This document shows, piece after piece, positions 29,254 to 41,900 of a DNA stretch of 64,000 nt (positions within the stretch are counted from its first letter, which is position 1; each line of letters starts with the position of its first letter). The notes beneath the pieces were generated by a model, which ran no database searches, was not told the DNA's origin, and worked only from the letters and a program-made list of their open reading frames with translations. The DNA lies in contig CM063252.1 in NCBI GenBank assembly GCA_032158295.1, forward strand, positions 20,728,036 to 20,792,035, given 5' to 3'. The position numbers and the translations under genes were made by a program. This DNA comes from Pycnopodia helianthoides. Its lineage: Eukaryota; Echinodermata; Asteroidea; Forcipulatida; Asteriidae.

Positions 29254-29835
29254 ATGAACCGTGGTCGCAACGATCGCCCGTACAGGGGAGGCCATAGAAG
29301 CAACTACGACAACAGAAAGAACCAACAGCAACGACCACCCGTCAAAAAAGAAATTCAAAGTCCATCGCCCAGCGTCGCTGCCGCGAATAACCCCCGTCCG
29401 GCAGTCACCACGCCGAATGCAAAGCCAAGCATCAAGGATGAATCGAAGGTCACCAACAAGACAGGTCATCAAGACACGAAGCAAGATTTGAACAAGTCAA
29501 TAGAAAGGAGCTCATCGAGTATGTCTTCATCCGGTGATCGTGATAACAGACGCCATCATCAGCGAGACCACGACCGACGAGACGGGGGCATGTCTGGCGG
29601 TCATATGTCCGGCAATCACGGGGGACACGGCGGTCCCGGGGGCAATCATGACCAAATGATGGTCGAATCAGCCACGCGAAAAACTGAGAAAAAGTTCACA
29701 CAAAGATGCCGATTGTTTGTTGGAAACCTCACCCCAGATACGACGGAAGACGAGTTCAAAGGCTTGTTTGAAAAGTATGGTGAAATCTCTGAGGTTTTCC
29801 TGAATAAGTCTAAAGGATTTGGCTTCATCAGATTG
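29254..29835 (+). CDS. NONO: DBHS exon 1: disordered N-terminus and RRM1
   Basis: Start ATG follows CTGAAA, with A at -3. The 194 codons encode [13 protein letters not shown], a Gln/Pro/Ser-rich middle, a His/Arg/Asp patch ([14 protein letters not shown]), a Gly/His stretch and the start of RRM1 ([22 protein letters not shown]). The exon stops exactly after the RNP1 motif with TTG|GTAAAT. RRM1 therefore straddles this and the next exon. A CCGCCATCTTG YY1-like element lies at about 29170-29180, 74 bases upstream of the ATG. Confidence 0.94.
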
Positions 29836-32800
29836 GTAAATTTCTTTGTTCTGATATCTAAACATTTATTTAAGAATTAAACACCCCAGTTTGAGGACAA
29901 AATACTTTTTGTTAAACCGTGTAATTAAAAAAATTTTTCAACAGTTCAAGGAACATTTTGTTGAACTTGAAATGGATTGTTACAAAATGCTTCTCAATGT
30001 AGTCGTCTCGATCTCGTACGTAGCGTAGGGGCAGATCAGAAAACATTTCTATTGATATTCTGATGTGGGGTTACAAATAATGTTAAAAGGGATACTTGGC
30101 CTTTCTGTCATTTCCTGTCACTTCAGTCAGTGTTGTTTAAAAATCTTTGGCTCAGTTTGTCTGATTTTTATTGGAAATAATTAAAATGCATGTTTTCTTC
30201 GTTCATTTCTTTTGTTCTCAATGATTTTGTTTTAACTGATTTGCATAGTGCCAATTATTAAAATTATGAAACTTTTGTTTTCCATTTATAGGATACGAGA
30301 TACAATGCAGAGGCAGCCAAGGCAGAGTTAGATGGCACAATGAGGAAAAACAGGATGTTGCGTGTACGCTTTGCTACACACGGTGCCGCTCTGAAAGTCA
30401 AAAGTATCCCTCCATGTGTTTCCAATGAGCTGTTGGAACAGGCTTTCTCACAGTTTGGCGTTGTGGAGAGAGCAGTTGTGATCGTTGATGATCGTGGCCG
30501 ACCTACCTCAGAGGGGATCGTTGAGTTTGCTAGGAAACCAGGAGCTCAGAATGCGTTGACAAGGATCAAAGAGGGCGTATTCTTGATAACCTCGTAAGAT
30601 TTCAAGATTCTGTTTTTTTACTTGATAAGTAACTATGTACAAATCACAGAGATCTATGGACTCTTGGTTGGTTTATATTTTGAAATATTAGAGTGTATTT
30701 TTTGAAGTAATGTTGCTGCTTATTATTTGTCAAAGTTCAATTTTTATGTCTTGAAACAAGGAGAGGGTGTTTTAATTCTAAGGGAAGGTTTCTAGGATTT
30801 GAGAGTTTTGAAATTGACAATTCGTAAAATGACACTTAATTTTATGTTTGACAGATCTCCAAATCCAATCTCAGTGGAACCTCTTGAGCAGCGTGACGAG
30901 GAAGATGGACTTCCTGAGAAGAACCTGCCCAAGAATCAAGCCTATCATCATGAGCGAGAGAACCCACCACGATTTGCTTCCCCAGGATCCTTTGAGTTCC
31001 AATGGGGAAACAGGTAAGAAAAAACATCTTATCTATGTGGAAGTTTAAGAAACTTGTCTTAAAACGGAGAAAATTTTTATCAAACTATTTGTGTGTGTGC
31101 TGATAGTGGGTTTGAAATGATTTGTTTTCTTTGCAGATGGAAGGCGTTGGAAGAATCTGAGAGAGTACAACGCGAACAACTTGAGAGGAAGTTACAGGAC
31201 AACCGAGATAAAATGGAAGGAGAGATGGACATGATTAAACATGAACATCAAGCCGTTATGATGAGGCAGGGTAGGTTCATCTTTAACTACATGTCCTCGT
31301 ATAGATCAAACATGAGTTTGTATCTGGTCAGTGATAAAGAGCCAGATAAATGATATTTCGGTAAAACGGAATTTAAACATTTGTTGAAAGGCTTGTTAAA
31401 GGTGTCTTTTAACCATTACCTTACCATAGGTGACTTAAGTCACTGCACTCATACCCCCTCTACCTACCATTCATGGTCGACCAAGCTTACACAGAAAAAA
31501 GTACTTAAGCCTGAGCACAAAGGTCATTTTTAAAAGCTGTAGTTTTGTCCATGTACACCCTACATATCCAAGCTTACCATTATTACAGAAAGAGAACGGA
31601 TCTTTCCATTGATTTTAAAATAGAATAAGGTTGCTATTATGAAGTCTCTTCAAATCCAAGTGCAAAACACCTAAGGAGCGTCATATGGTTGTATACAAAA
31701 TGAATATTAGGCTGGATGATTACTTAAACAATTCTTCTAGCATAATTAGTAACTGATGCATGCATTGAAAGATTTGCATTTTTCAGATCATTATTGTTGC
31801 AGTATTACCACATAAGTTCAAATCTTTAAATTGCTCTTTTACTTTTAGAATTGGTACGTCGTCAGGAGGAATTGAATCGTCTTGAAGAAGCTCAGAGAGA
31901 GATGCAGCTAAAGTCAGTTTTTAAATATGAAATATTGTGTATTTTTTTATTGTAATTTGTTATGAAGTCGCTGTAAACTTTAGTCATCTTTTAAACTCAG
32001 TTGAGAAAAAATTGTGTGGGAAATTTTTTTTTATTCATTTCAAAACCGAAATTTTGCCAAATTAGTGTCTACATTTTTTTATTTATTTTTTTCTCCAACA
32101 AGTTGATGTGATCTTTTCATTACAATGTGATTGGAGCTCTTTGAACTAACAACCAATCCTTATTGTATTTTATACTGGTATACTTGTCATAGATTTTAAG
32201 TAAAACAAAGAAGTACTGTTAGAAAATATTTAACTGATTTCAATTGGTAAGAAGAATTGTCTGGCAGTTATTGGAAAAGGGAATTTTTGGGGTGCATATT
32301 CTCTGTTAACACATTTGTATGCCTTTCCAGATCTTTTGGTTTTTTTTTTGTTGGGGGCAAAGGGTTTTCCACAAATTACATGATTGCGCATTGAACATGT
32401 CGAATCTTACCTTGATCATGGGTTGTTTGGGTTTACAGACGACAAGAGCAGATGCACCAGAGGGAGGAACAGCGAAGACGGGAAGAAGTCTTGATGAAAC
32501 AGCAGCAGGAAGAGATGTTGCGTCGTCAGCAACAGGGTGGTGGTGGTGGCGGCGGTGGTATCAGTATGCACCAAGAAATGCGTCGGCGTCAAGCTGATGA
32601 AATGGTACGTCATGCTAATGTGAGTGGATTTTTATGTTTTTTTACGGTGGAGGTGGTAGTCTCTCTATACGTGCGTCTTCATCTCTTCTTTGCATCTTCT
32701 GCACATCTCATAAGTATGCACCATCTCTGTATTTTTCTCTTTTGTGCTTTCAGTTGTAAGGCTCTGAATGTATAACTTGGAGCTGAAAACAATCAAAAGG

Positions 32801-35800
32801 GAGAAAGAATATTTAAAGATAATAATTTTGCTCTTTGCTGTTTGGGTTTGAATGTTTTTCAATAACATGGCTCTGATGATGGCAGGGTGGGGCTGGAAGG
32901 CCAAATTTATAATGATGTCTTTCGGTTCATTCCATTAATTCAAGTTGAAAACAGTTGAATCAACAAGAGCTTACCATGCAATAAATGCAAGATGTGAAAC
33001 ATTTGTTGAACTTCGTGACCAGACTGGTCTGAATATTGCAATGATCTAGCTGAAAACTCATACTGCACTTTGTATTGTTTATAGCTGGGTTGTGTTGCAT
33101 TTAGCAAGTCCAGTGCCTGTACAAGACTTACTTTAAATTTAAAATGGGAGTTGTTCAGAGGCTCAATTTTCTGTATGTATATTCTTTGAAAGTGATTGTT
33201 GAACAGGGTGATCTATTAAAACCAAACTACACTTGTTATCCAGTGGACCCTTTTGGTTGCTGGTGCTGCATACTCTTAAGGAGTTGAGATGGTCAATATA
33301 ACGCTTAAGGGCAGATCAACAAGCTTTGTTTATTGTAAAGCATTTAATTATTCTGATGATCAGGGCATACAGATGAGAGGCAATGGGCCACAGGGTCAGA
33401 TCAACCAGTCTAGTGGTATGGGAGGACCAGGTAACAATCCAGGTCTACTGAGTAGCCAGGGTCTCCAAGCTCTTCAGTCTCTTCAAGGTCAATCAGGAGG
33501 GAATGGTAACAGTGGCAGGATGGGACCCGGACAAGGACAATCGGTAAGTAAATCTCAATCAATCACTGCGCCTTGATTTGATGTAGACAACAAACTGGAG
33601 ATGTGAGGAGTCCTTTGGCAAGTTGCGGAGTGTTCATTGTTGAAGGATATTGCACAAATTACATGGTATTTACGTTCATACGTGATTTCTTAACCATGAA
33701 GCAATGCACAACCTCATAATCAAACAACTGAAAGCAATGAACTGACGATAATTAGAGCACACTTGTTAAAATATTAAGAATGACCAACTGGCACTTTTCA
33801 GAGCCAACACCTCTACAAAGAGATGTTTTTATGGTGTACTTGAAAGAATTCTTAATTATCCTACTCCACCATGCAAAGTCAAAAATCCTACAGCAATGAA
33901 CATAAATTCATCTTTCATTCAATCTCTGAAATATTGAATTTGTGTTTTGAGTTTTAACCCACTTTTTTCAGACTTAATTTTCACGAGGATAAAAGGATGC
34001 AGTGATTTTTATTGTTTGTATGTTTTCACATGGACTACATACAGCAAGTTGCTCTTAAACTTTCACACTGAGGGCTGTACATTGTGAAAATGCTCTCTTG
34101 TAAAAAAGGCGAAAGTAGTGCATTTCGTTTTGAAGGAATATTTCAAAGAAATTAAGTCACGAAAAGAACTTGGGAGAGGGATTGAGTAGCGAGTTCATTT
34201 AACATATTTTCTTAGGATTTACCTCTGCAAATGTAAAATAACGTGACCGTGTGATGTAGCAAAAGGAATTATAAGTTATTTGACAGAAGTGAGTGTTGCA
34301 TCAAGAGGAATTAATCTACAACCGTGTCTTCAGTTGACTACAATCACAACATGTTGAATCATGACCAATGTAATTTTCACATTGTTGTGGAGGGGCTGTG
34401 AAGGAGACTTAACTGCTGTTTTTCAATGCGCATAACGTATTCTAACTGCAGTTAGATACCATACTCTGCAATGCTTCTCTGTTGATTCATGATAGGGTAT
34501 AATATTTCCTTGCTTTGAAAACATTCAAACCGTCATCTGACTATGATATCCAGTCTTGAAACCGCAAAGCTAGGATCAACTCTTCAACATATACCTTATA
34601 AGCTCTTTAAGGTTGACAGTTTATAAGATATTATGTTAACATGAACAGGGGCATCCCTGACCAATATTTATTTTGTTATGACGTCCCATGAATGACTATT
34701 AAATTAAGTACAAGTAGAGGGCAATGTTAGTTGGTACTAGTGTTTTGCACATGATCAGGATCTGTTTTGTAACTTGGGAGATGTTTTGTAAAGTAACAAT
34801 GACAATTGCATATGACCATCATGTCTGTTGTGATGAATGGTTTGCTATGGATATTGGCTGGTAATTGTGTTTAGATTAGTGATAAGATATATAAGGGTTT
34901 TGATGCCTCCATCTTGCCACCTGTGATTGTGTCCTACTACAACCCCATATTCATTCAAATCCTTCAGTGTGTTGTAACACCCTATTTGAAATCAATGAAG
35001 ATCAGTAATGGCTGGCATCATGCCTAGCATGGTTAAATTTGCTGTGCAGTATTGACTTCGTCAAACTTGTACAAAGGTAGGATTTTGGAGGCTTATCCAT
35101 AATCCACAGAGATCAAGGAGCACAATGTAAACACATACTCAAGGAGGACTTTTCATCATCAGACCCGATACTTCATTTAAGACAGTTTCTTCTTAGTAAA
35201 TGGCATTTTAATGAGGAAATATATAAATTTCTGCTGGAGCACTTTAATTGGCACTAAGGCAATGACCAAGGCATTAAGGCAATGACCAGGACATTAAGGC
35301 ATTGACCGGGGCATTAAGGCATAGACCGGGGCATTAAGGCATAGACTGGGGCATTAAGGCATTGACCGGGGCATTAAGGCATTGACTCGGGGCATTAAGG
35401 CATTGACCGGGACATCAAGGCATTGACCGGGGCATCAAGGCATTGACCGGGGCATCAAGGCATTGACCGGGGCATCAAGGCATTGACCGGGGCATCAAGG
35501 CATTGACCGGGGCATCAAGGCATTGACCGGGGCATCAAGGCATTGACCGGGGCATCAAGGCATTGACCGGAGCATCAAGGCATTGACCGGGGCATCAAGG
35601 CATTGACCGGGGCATCAAGGCATTGACCGGGGCATCAAGGCATTGACCGGGGCATCAAGGCATTGACCGGGGCATCAAGGCATTGACCGGGCATTAAGTC
35701 AATGACCAGATGAAGTATCAGGCCCGCATCGTATGCTGTCACTACGCCCTGTGTTCTTCTCACTTGATGTCTATACGCTTCATTGTATAAAATATTGCAG

Positions 35801-38713
35801 GTGTAACTGACAATGGGAAATGACGCTAGACAAACATGGAACAATAATAAAGAAAGACAGGATGTATGTGTTGTGTTGTGTCTGTCCTTGGATAGGGCCA
35901 GGGTCTTTGACGCTTAAACACCATGAGATAGATCAGGAAAAAAGTGATGACTACTGTAGGTTGCTCATAGAAGGAGTTTTGTTATTTCAATGTGGGATGA
36001 CAGTCGTCAACGTATTTGTCAAAGAAATATAATTATTTAATAAATGATAAATACTCATCAGGGCAACATATAACAAGATTCTTTTCTCCCATGGCCATCT
36101 TATCTTGAACTGATGGGTATCGTTAACTTTTCTAGAACACATGGCAGTCGCTAGTGACCATCCAAAAAGTCATTGTGTGTTGTAGAATCTCTACACAAAG
36201 GATTTATAACTTCATGAGTGTTTAACTTGTACTCGGTAAGCAATTTGACCAACTGGAAGTTAAGAAACCATCAGAGATTTTCAAGATGTATTTAGTGTTT
36301 GATGTTGTGACCCATCTACATACATGCTGGCCTTGAAAAATGACCATCGTTCTTCATTTACATGGATGTATTTTCCCATATTTCAGCTGTATTTACAGTT
36401 TGCTGTGCTGCTTTACACCGGCCAATTATATCTTCTAAGTCGATGCATACTCAACAAAATTAGGGCCATGTTGTGTCGACCAAGTACATGGTACAATGGG
36501 ATTGGTACCAGACAGCTTTGTACTACAACTTGATGTAAATTGATATTTGACCAACTTTTTAGTCCACCCATATCACAGGGTGGCATTGTATTAGGTCTTG
36601 GTAAACTAATGCAGGTGGTTTTATTTATTTTTTTATTTATTTTCTTTTTCTGTTGTCCACTGTGGAGCTTGTTAAAAAATCATCAATGGGTTCTGATCAT
36701 GTGCGTAATCAAGTACCAATTAATTAAGTAAACGGTTAATTTCCATTTTTGTACAAAGCCCTTCACGAAATAAGTACATAATTAGTCATTGAGGATTGTC
36801 TAGTGTTTGTTTTTTCCCCAATAAGTATGGACTATATTTGTATATGCGCCATTTTTATTTTGAGTGAAATTAAGGAAGTTATTTGCATCTTGCTAGTGAC
36901 CAACTAGTTACTAGGGTCATCTTGAGAAAGTCTAAATCAAATGAAAGACTTGATTTGTGCCAAAGATTTGTTTGTATTGAACAATCGTTTGTTTGTTTAT
37001 TGTGCATTTTTCCTGATTTGAACTCCAGATTGATTTTATGCTTGTCAGTTTCAAGAGTAAACTTGATTAACTCTCATTTTATTTTCGTAAATGCTTGAGT
37101 TCTGTTTACCTGAAAAACATGAAGTGACATTCTGCCTTGATTTGAGACAATACAACATGAGGTTGAATATTTTATGATTGTAACAATAGGGTTCAAAATT
37201 CTCATCAACACTCCCACCTCCCCCCCCCTTAAAAAAAACACAACAACAGCAAGTTAAAGGGGCAGGAATGAAACAGTGATACTTTCTTTAAGGTATGTAG
37301 CAGATTCCACGCTTGAGAAGTAGAGAGAATGAGTGACACAAGTAAACAAATGTCCAAGTCAAGTCCATACAGAGCTTTTCAATAGTTGTTATGGTATGAT
37401 CCATTATTTACTTTGGGTACCAATTGCCCCTCGGGTCTCGGGTCCATTTGTCCCCTCAGGTGCCATTTGTCCCCTCGAGTGTACAAAATACCATGGACCC
37501 CATCACAGAGCAGGCAACAATTAATTTGTTATACCATGGTAATACTAGATTATTCTTCTCGGAGGCGATCTGTTACATCTTTCAACATTATTACAACGAA
37601 ATTGGCACAGTTTAAAAGGCAGACCAACAGTAGAGAACAATATTGTAAACAATAATGGCGGTACAGTCGTTGACAGAAATATTGCTTAACTGTTTTCTAC
37701 GGCACTTCGCACTGTAATGTAAATCAATCTACTTAGTACCAGCGTAAATACAACGTGGAACCAGGCTATTTCTTATATTGTACAAGGCGGAGGAAAGGGC
37801 CAACCATGGAGTCATTGATGTAGGTAATGTACCCTGTTGTGTACATTACTCATGTTTCCTCTGAGCTGTGTTACAACTTACATGCGCCTTTGAATCACAT
37901 CAGGTGATCAAAATTCATAATCTATTACCGTGGTATAACAAAATGATTTGTATCTGATCATGCTCACACCCTATTATAACCCTCAGATGAATTGTGACAA
38001 AGCCTTCTATGGTATAGAGTTGTGGGGGGGGGACCACGATTGCCACACTTGCTTCAAATAACAAGACACATTCCATACAAATTATAAGACGACAAAAAGA
38101 TCATAGAGAATTTTGAATCCTTTTCATTGTTACAATTTGCAAAGGCCAATGTAAACACTGTTTGAACACAGTTCAAACAGGTTTATTTCAGAACAGGTTG
38201 TGTATGTAGTCACAGCGCTGGCGCCAAGAATCATAGCCACTGAACTATTACTAACGTGACCATGTCCTATATCTCTCCTCTCCCATTGGGTAATGTGACT
38301 TCTCCTTGCATGATGGATACCAACTTTATCATCGATGTCATCGTTACCATGGAAACATTCTTCATCCTGATTGGATTCTCAACCTGTCCATTTATCACAA
38401 ACCCCTGATGCTTTTATTTAAAAAAAAATTGGAAACATTGTATCGAATCCAAACAATGTTTATTGTTAACTGGACATGTACCGTACCCCAGCGCCAATCT
38501 CGCTTTGAACAAGCACCTCAGGCAATGGGAGGGCGTGGCCAGGGAGGCCCAGGAGGAATGGGAGGTCCCCAGCAGAGTGGTGGGTCTTATGGAGGGGGAT
38601 CAGCTGGAGGGCCGCGCCCATTAGATGAAATCCGTACCAGGCCTCCACCACGTGATATGGACCGCCGTGATCGCCGTGAAGATTACATGCCTAAGCGTGC
38701 TCGTCACTACTAA
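29254..38713 (+). CDS. NONO: DBHS-family RNA-binding protein (NONO/SFPQ/PSPC1 orthologue), whole gene
   Basis: Eight coding exons with consistent phases: 29254-29835, 30292-30593, 30855-31013, 31137-31270, 31849-31912, 32439-32604, 33364-33543, 38492-38713; 1,809 nt, 602 residues plus stop. Domain order is a basic/Gly/His-rich N-terminus, RRM1 (RNP2 RLFVGNL near residues 153-159, RNP1 KGFGFIRL near 187-194), RRM2 (LKVKSIPP...[13 protein letters not shown]), NOPS ([30 protein letters not shown]), a long charged coiled coil, poly-Gly, a Gly/Gln-rich tail and a basic end PKRARHY. DBHS proteins are nuclear dimers acting in splicing, transcription, RNA retention and paraspeckle-type bodies. Vertebrates have three paralogues; this gene cannot be assigned to one, so the symbol is a family label. 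An AATAAA at 38992-38997 fits its 3' end. Confidence 0.95.
30292..31270 (+). CDS. NONO: DBHS exons 2-4: end of RRM1, RRM2, NOPS, start of coiled coil
   Basis: Exon 30292-30593 ([15 protein letters not shown]... then RRM2 with [14 protein letters not shown] and [14 protein letters not shown]) exits in phase 2. Exon 30855-31013 encodes the NOPS core ([36 protein letters not shown]). Exon 31137-31270 begins [15 protein letters not shown] and enters the coiled coil. NOPS and the coiled coil form the obligate DBHS dimer. RRM2 in this family is non-canonical and contributes to dimerisation more than to classical RNA binding. Confidence 0.94.
31849..32604 (+). CDS. NONO: DBHS exons 5-6: coiled coil and poly-Gly
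   Basis: The 64-nt exon 31849-31912 ([21 protein letters not shown], donor AAA|GTCAGT) and exon 32439-32604 ([18 protein letters not shown], then MLRRQQQ, eight glycines, [15 protein letters not shown]) continue the long charged helix that polymerises DBHS dimers. The glycine run is encoded by a GGT/GGC repeat and may vary in length between individuals. The donor is ATG|GTACGT. Confidence 0.92.
33364..38713 (+). CDS. NONO: DBHS exons 7-8: Gly/Gln-rich tail and basic C-terminus
   Basis: Exon 33364-33543 (60 codons: [15 protein letters not shown]..., [15 protein letters not shown]) is low-complexity. After a 4.9-kb intron, exon 38492-38713 ([16 protein letters not shown]..., Gly-rich, then [20 protein letters not shown] and PKRARHY) ends at TAA. 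The basic last residues correspond to the C-terminal nuclear localisation signal of vertebrate DBHS proteins. The intron holds the 20-bp satellite at 35257-35700. Confidence 0.9.
33544..38491 (+). other. NONO: DBHS last intron (4.9 kb)
   Basis: There is no convincing ORF. It contains a fragment of the foldback family seen at 14923-15168 (near 33793-33830, CTTTTCAGAGCCAACAC then CTACAAAGAGATG), a 20-bp satellite at 35257-35700, and otherwise AT-rich unique-looking DNA. Short ORFs near 35820-36032 and 37333-37655 show no family features. Confidence 0.6.
35257..35700. repeat. 20-bp satellite, about 22 units, highly homogenised core
   Basis: The unit is GGCATCAAGGCATTGACCGG. The first units read ATTAAGG and vary; from about 35400 to 35690 nearly all are identical. 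There are no spacers. Confidence 0.95.
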
Positions 38714-38991
38714 GCTTTGATATTTTTTATAAAGTCATGTAATATCTGATAAATCAGTGGTGGGTAAGTGATATTATGTTGTTGTAAACCACTTAATGAT
38801 TAAGATGCATGGTTGTAAATACCTGGGGATCACCATTAGATGACCCATATACATGTATAAATGTTAATGTTCATCACGTTAGGTTAGTTCTTGTCCTAAT
38901 CATACTTCTTTAACCTCTTTTGTGTTCAAGACCGCAAGTTTTAACAATATTTTAGTTTTACTTTTTTTTTTTTTGCTTGGTGTCACTGTAC

Positions 38992-38997
38992 AATAAA
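38992..38997 (+). terminator. Poly(A) signal AATAAA of the main DBHS 3' end
   Basis: A canonical AATAAA lies 279 bases after the DBHS stop codon, preceded by a T-rich run and followed by AT-rich sequence. It is the first canonical signal downstream of the gene. Confidence 0.5.
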
Positions 38998-41900
38998 TGC
39001 TTTTCGTGAAATTAGTTATTGAAAAGAAAACTGAAACACTGCATTAATGCAGTAATATAGGATTTCATTAGGCTTTGGAATCATTGTCAGTGACTGTGTT
39101 TAGTAAAAACATTGTATTTTAGTCGATGTTATCTGCAAGAGAATATGACTATAGTTTAAGAATGTACTTTTTAGTTCAAGTTCATTGTTTTTAAAAGACT
39201 TTTCAACATTATTGAGCAATCGGCAGAATTTAAGTTCAAATTGTACGTTGTATCGATTCATAGGTTTCAATCACTGTTTTTTACAGCACTTGATCATAAG
39301 GCTGTTGCTTCAAAATTTTAAGAAGAAAACATTGAAAACATCAAAAAACATTTAAAAAGACCAAAAAAGAAGACTTTATCAGACACAAGTTTTAAAAAAC
39401 CTGTTCAAGTGCAGAGTTGTAGATAGGATTATGTGTCGTGAAGATCCTCTTGTATGGCTTTAGTATCATGGGGTAAAAACGTAGTAATTGTCCATAAAGT
39501 TGGTTGGGTCCACAAATAAGGGTGAACTGGGGTGTAAAATTTACTTAGTTCTTGGATAGTGAAATTTAGGAACAGGAGGGTCTTCGTTTTTTATGAGAAT
39601 TATGTCGAGGTCATGACAAAGAGATGGAGAAGAAATTTTTGAAGTGGCTCCAGTTTTTCCATAACATTTTTATTTTTTTAAGGTGGGGAACACAAATGGG
39701 GATGATAGTGAATAGTGGGAAGAGTAAGTTTTGTGAGGGGGTTTGATGGATGAATTAATTTTGATTTGCCGTTTACACTTAAAAGAAAAACTGTTTTAAA
39801 CAAGTCCAAGACTGCAGACTCGAACCGTATACTGTATCTTTTACAATTAATGTTAGAATAAATACTTGTAGTTCACAGTTTTGATGTCAGTTCAACAAAA
39901 TCAGTGACTATGCTTGTTTTATTCCTAAATGCCCTATGTTGTATAGCAAATTTCTTTCCTGTTTACTCCAACTCCAAAATTGATGAAGTGCTTGTCTTCA
40001 TACAAACAAAAAACCATTCGGATTTCCTTGAACTTTCTGATGAATAGTCAAAGGAAAAATTTCTCACTTTTTGTTGGTAGTGATAATAACAACCTTAAAA
40101 TTGCATGAAATTTGTCAGTTTTTGTCAACTCAACCTGAAATGTGCTGTGTAGATGTGAAAGAATGTTCTTGGCAGAACACCTAGGAAGTATGCTGGATGT
40201 TGATTTTCACTAAGTGCCAGGATTTTTCCTGAAGTAGCCAACTTCAAGTCACAAAATCAACCCAAATCAAGGCTGAATTTGTCTTGTAAATTGAAAGTCT
40301 ATACATGCTATTGATCAGCCGGGCCAACTTTCAGTTTAATGATAGGGGAAACCCCAACCAATGCTACACCAAGACAATTTACAACATTGTTATCCCCGAT
40401 ATTGAGGCATAATTTAACCATTCCTGCAACTTTCTCAATTCCCTTGGGAGCATACAACCTCAAGCTGTTTTAGGTGATAGCAAAATAATTAATCCAACAA
40501 AACACCATCTCGACCCTCACAGGTTTCCATTTATTCACCTAGCTTAAGAGCAGTAATTTAAAATTACTTGGGAACCCTTTTCAAGTGCCCAAAACAAACT
40601 AGAGTGCTTTATTTCTGCACCAGTTGTCTTGACCACCGACGTTGGTCAAACTTGGGTATGACCTTTCATACAGCACAGAAACCAATGTCCCATGTCACAG
40701 AACCTATATCTTTTGGGATGTAACTTTTGTTCGTTTCACTGGTATCCACACAGCTACTGTGGAATCGCTACATATTGCATGTGTTGATTACCATTCATTT
40801 GCCCGACGCTATTGTATTTCGCGTCATTAACTCAGTGGAAAACAAAATGGCAAGAAATGATGTCCTAGAATTGTCAACGAACATTCTGGCACATATCTGT
40901 GCCTCAACATTCTTTGGCAGTAAAACATCCTCTGCCTTCTAGATTGTTGGTTTATGCTATCAATTGCTCCACATACATTGTTGTTTTACATGTTTTGCGC
41001 ATAAAACTTCACAATGAAAGAGCATCATCGTAAAACGTTCATTTGTTGCCATCTTGATTTACAGGTATCCTGGAAAAAATATCTTCTTGCGCATGTGTTG
41101 TAGCTCTTGCTACACCTTGGTCTCTGGGCGGGGTGTTCATTCACATGGACAATCGAGGTGATTTTTTGAAAAGGTGTGGGTTTTTTTTGGCTGGCCTCGA
41201 TCATGGTCAGAAAAAGACTATGGATCCATGATTATGCAGAGCAGAGGTGCATTTCACAGAATGTGGATTTGACAGCGTTGTGTTCTTAGGATCTTGAAAC
41301 CCCCTACTCCCTCGTGTGAAAAGAGCTGGAATGTACTTTCTGAGGGACACAAGTATCATGGCTGGCCAGGCTAAGATCCCAACTCACATTTTGATTACTG
41401 TACATGTACCACCAGAACCAAGTCTGATGCACGAGACCACAACACTCCATGTAGTACTGAATGATTCCTTTATAATTAGGTATGCTGCACTGGGAAATGG
41501 CCTTGCGGGATCGTAGGAATGGGACTGTTAAAGTTGCGTTGATCATAGTAACGTATCGCAGATTCAGGCCAGTCAGCTGCAAGAATTATTTTTTGAGCCT
41601 ACTTCTATTCATCTGTTGTGAAACGGTTTGATTAGCCCATATAAGTGTCCAAGTGCACATGATCGGCGCACAAAGGTTTCTAGGTGAAATCCGAGTCCAA
41701 GCAAGACCAAGCAAGACCGGCAACCATCATGGTGCACTGATAAAACCTGGCACAGACCTTTCCATTGCAGCGTCACAGCCCAAGGTTTGAAAACTATGGA
41801 AAGCAATAAATGCAAAGCAAAAACAGAAAGGCACAGTTTGTAAGAACGTTAAACAAATACTCAAAATAAGTGTTGAATTTGTTTGAAACAAAGCACCCAT

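Noticed and set aside
35257..35700. CRISPR-like regular repeats
   Set aside because: Units are directly abutting with no spacers, in a eukaryotic intron.
41304..41582. Overlapping ORFs on both strands
   Set aside because: No motifs, no splice context, and overlapping open frames as expected by chance.
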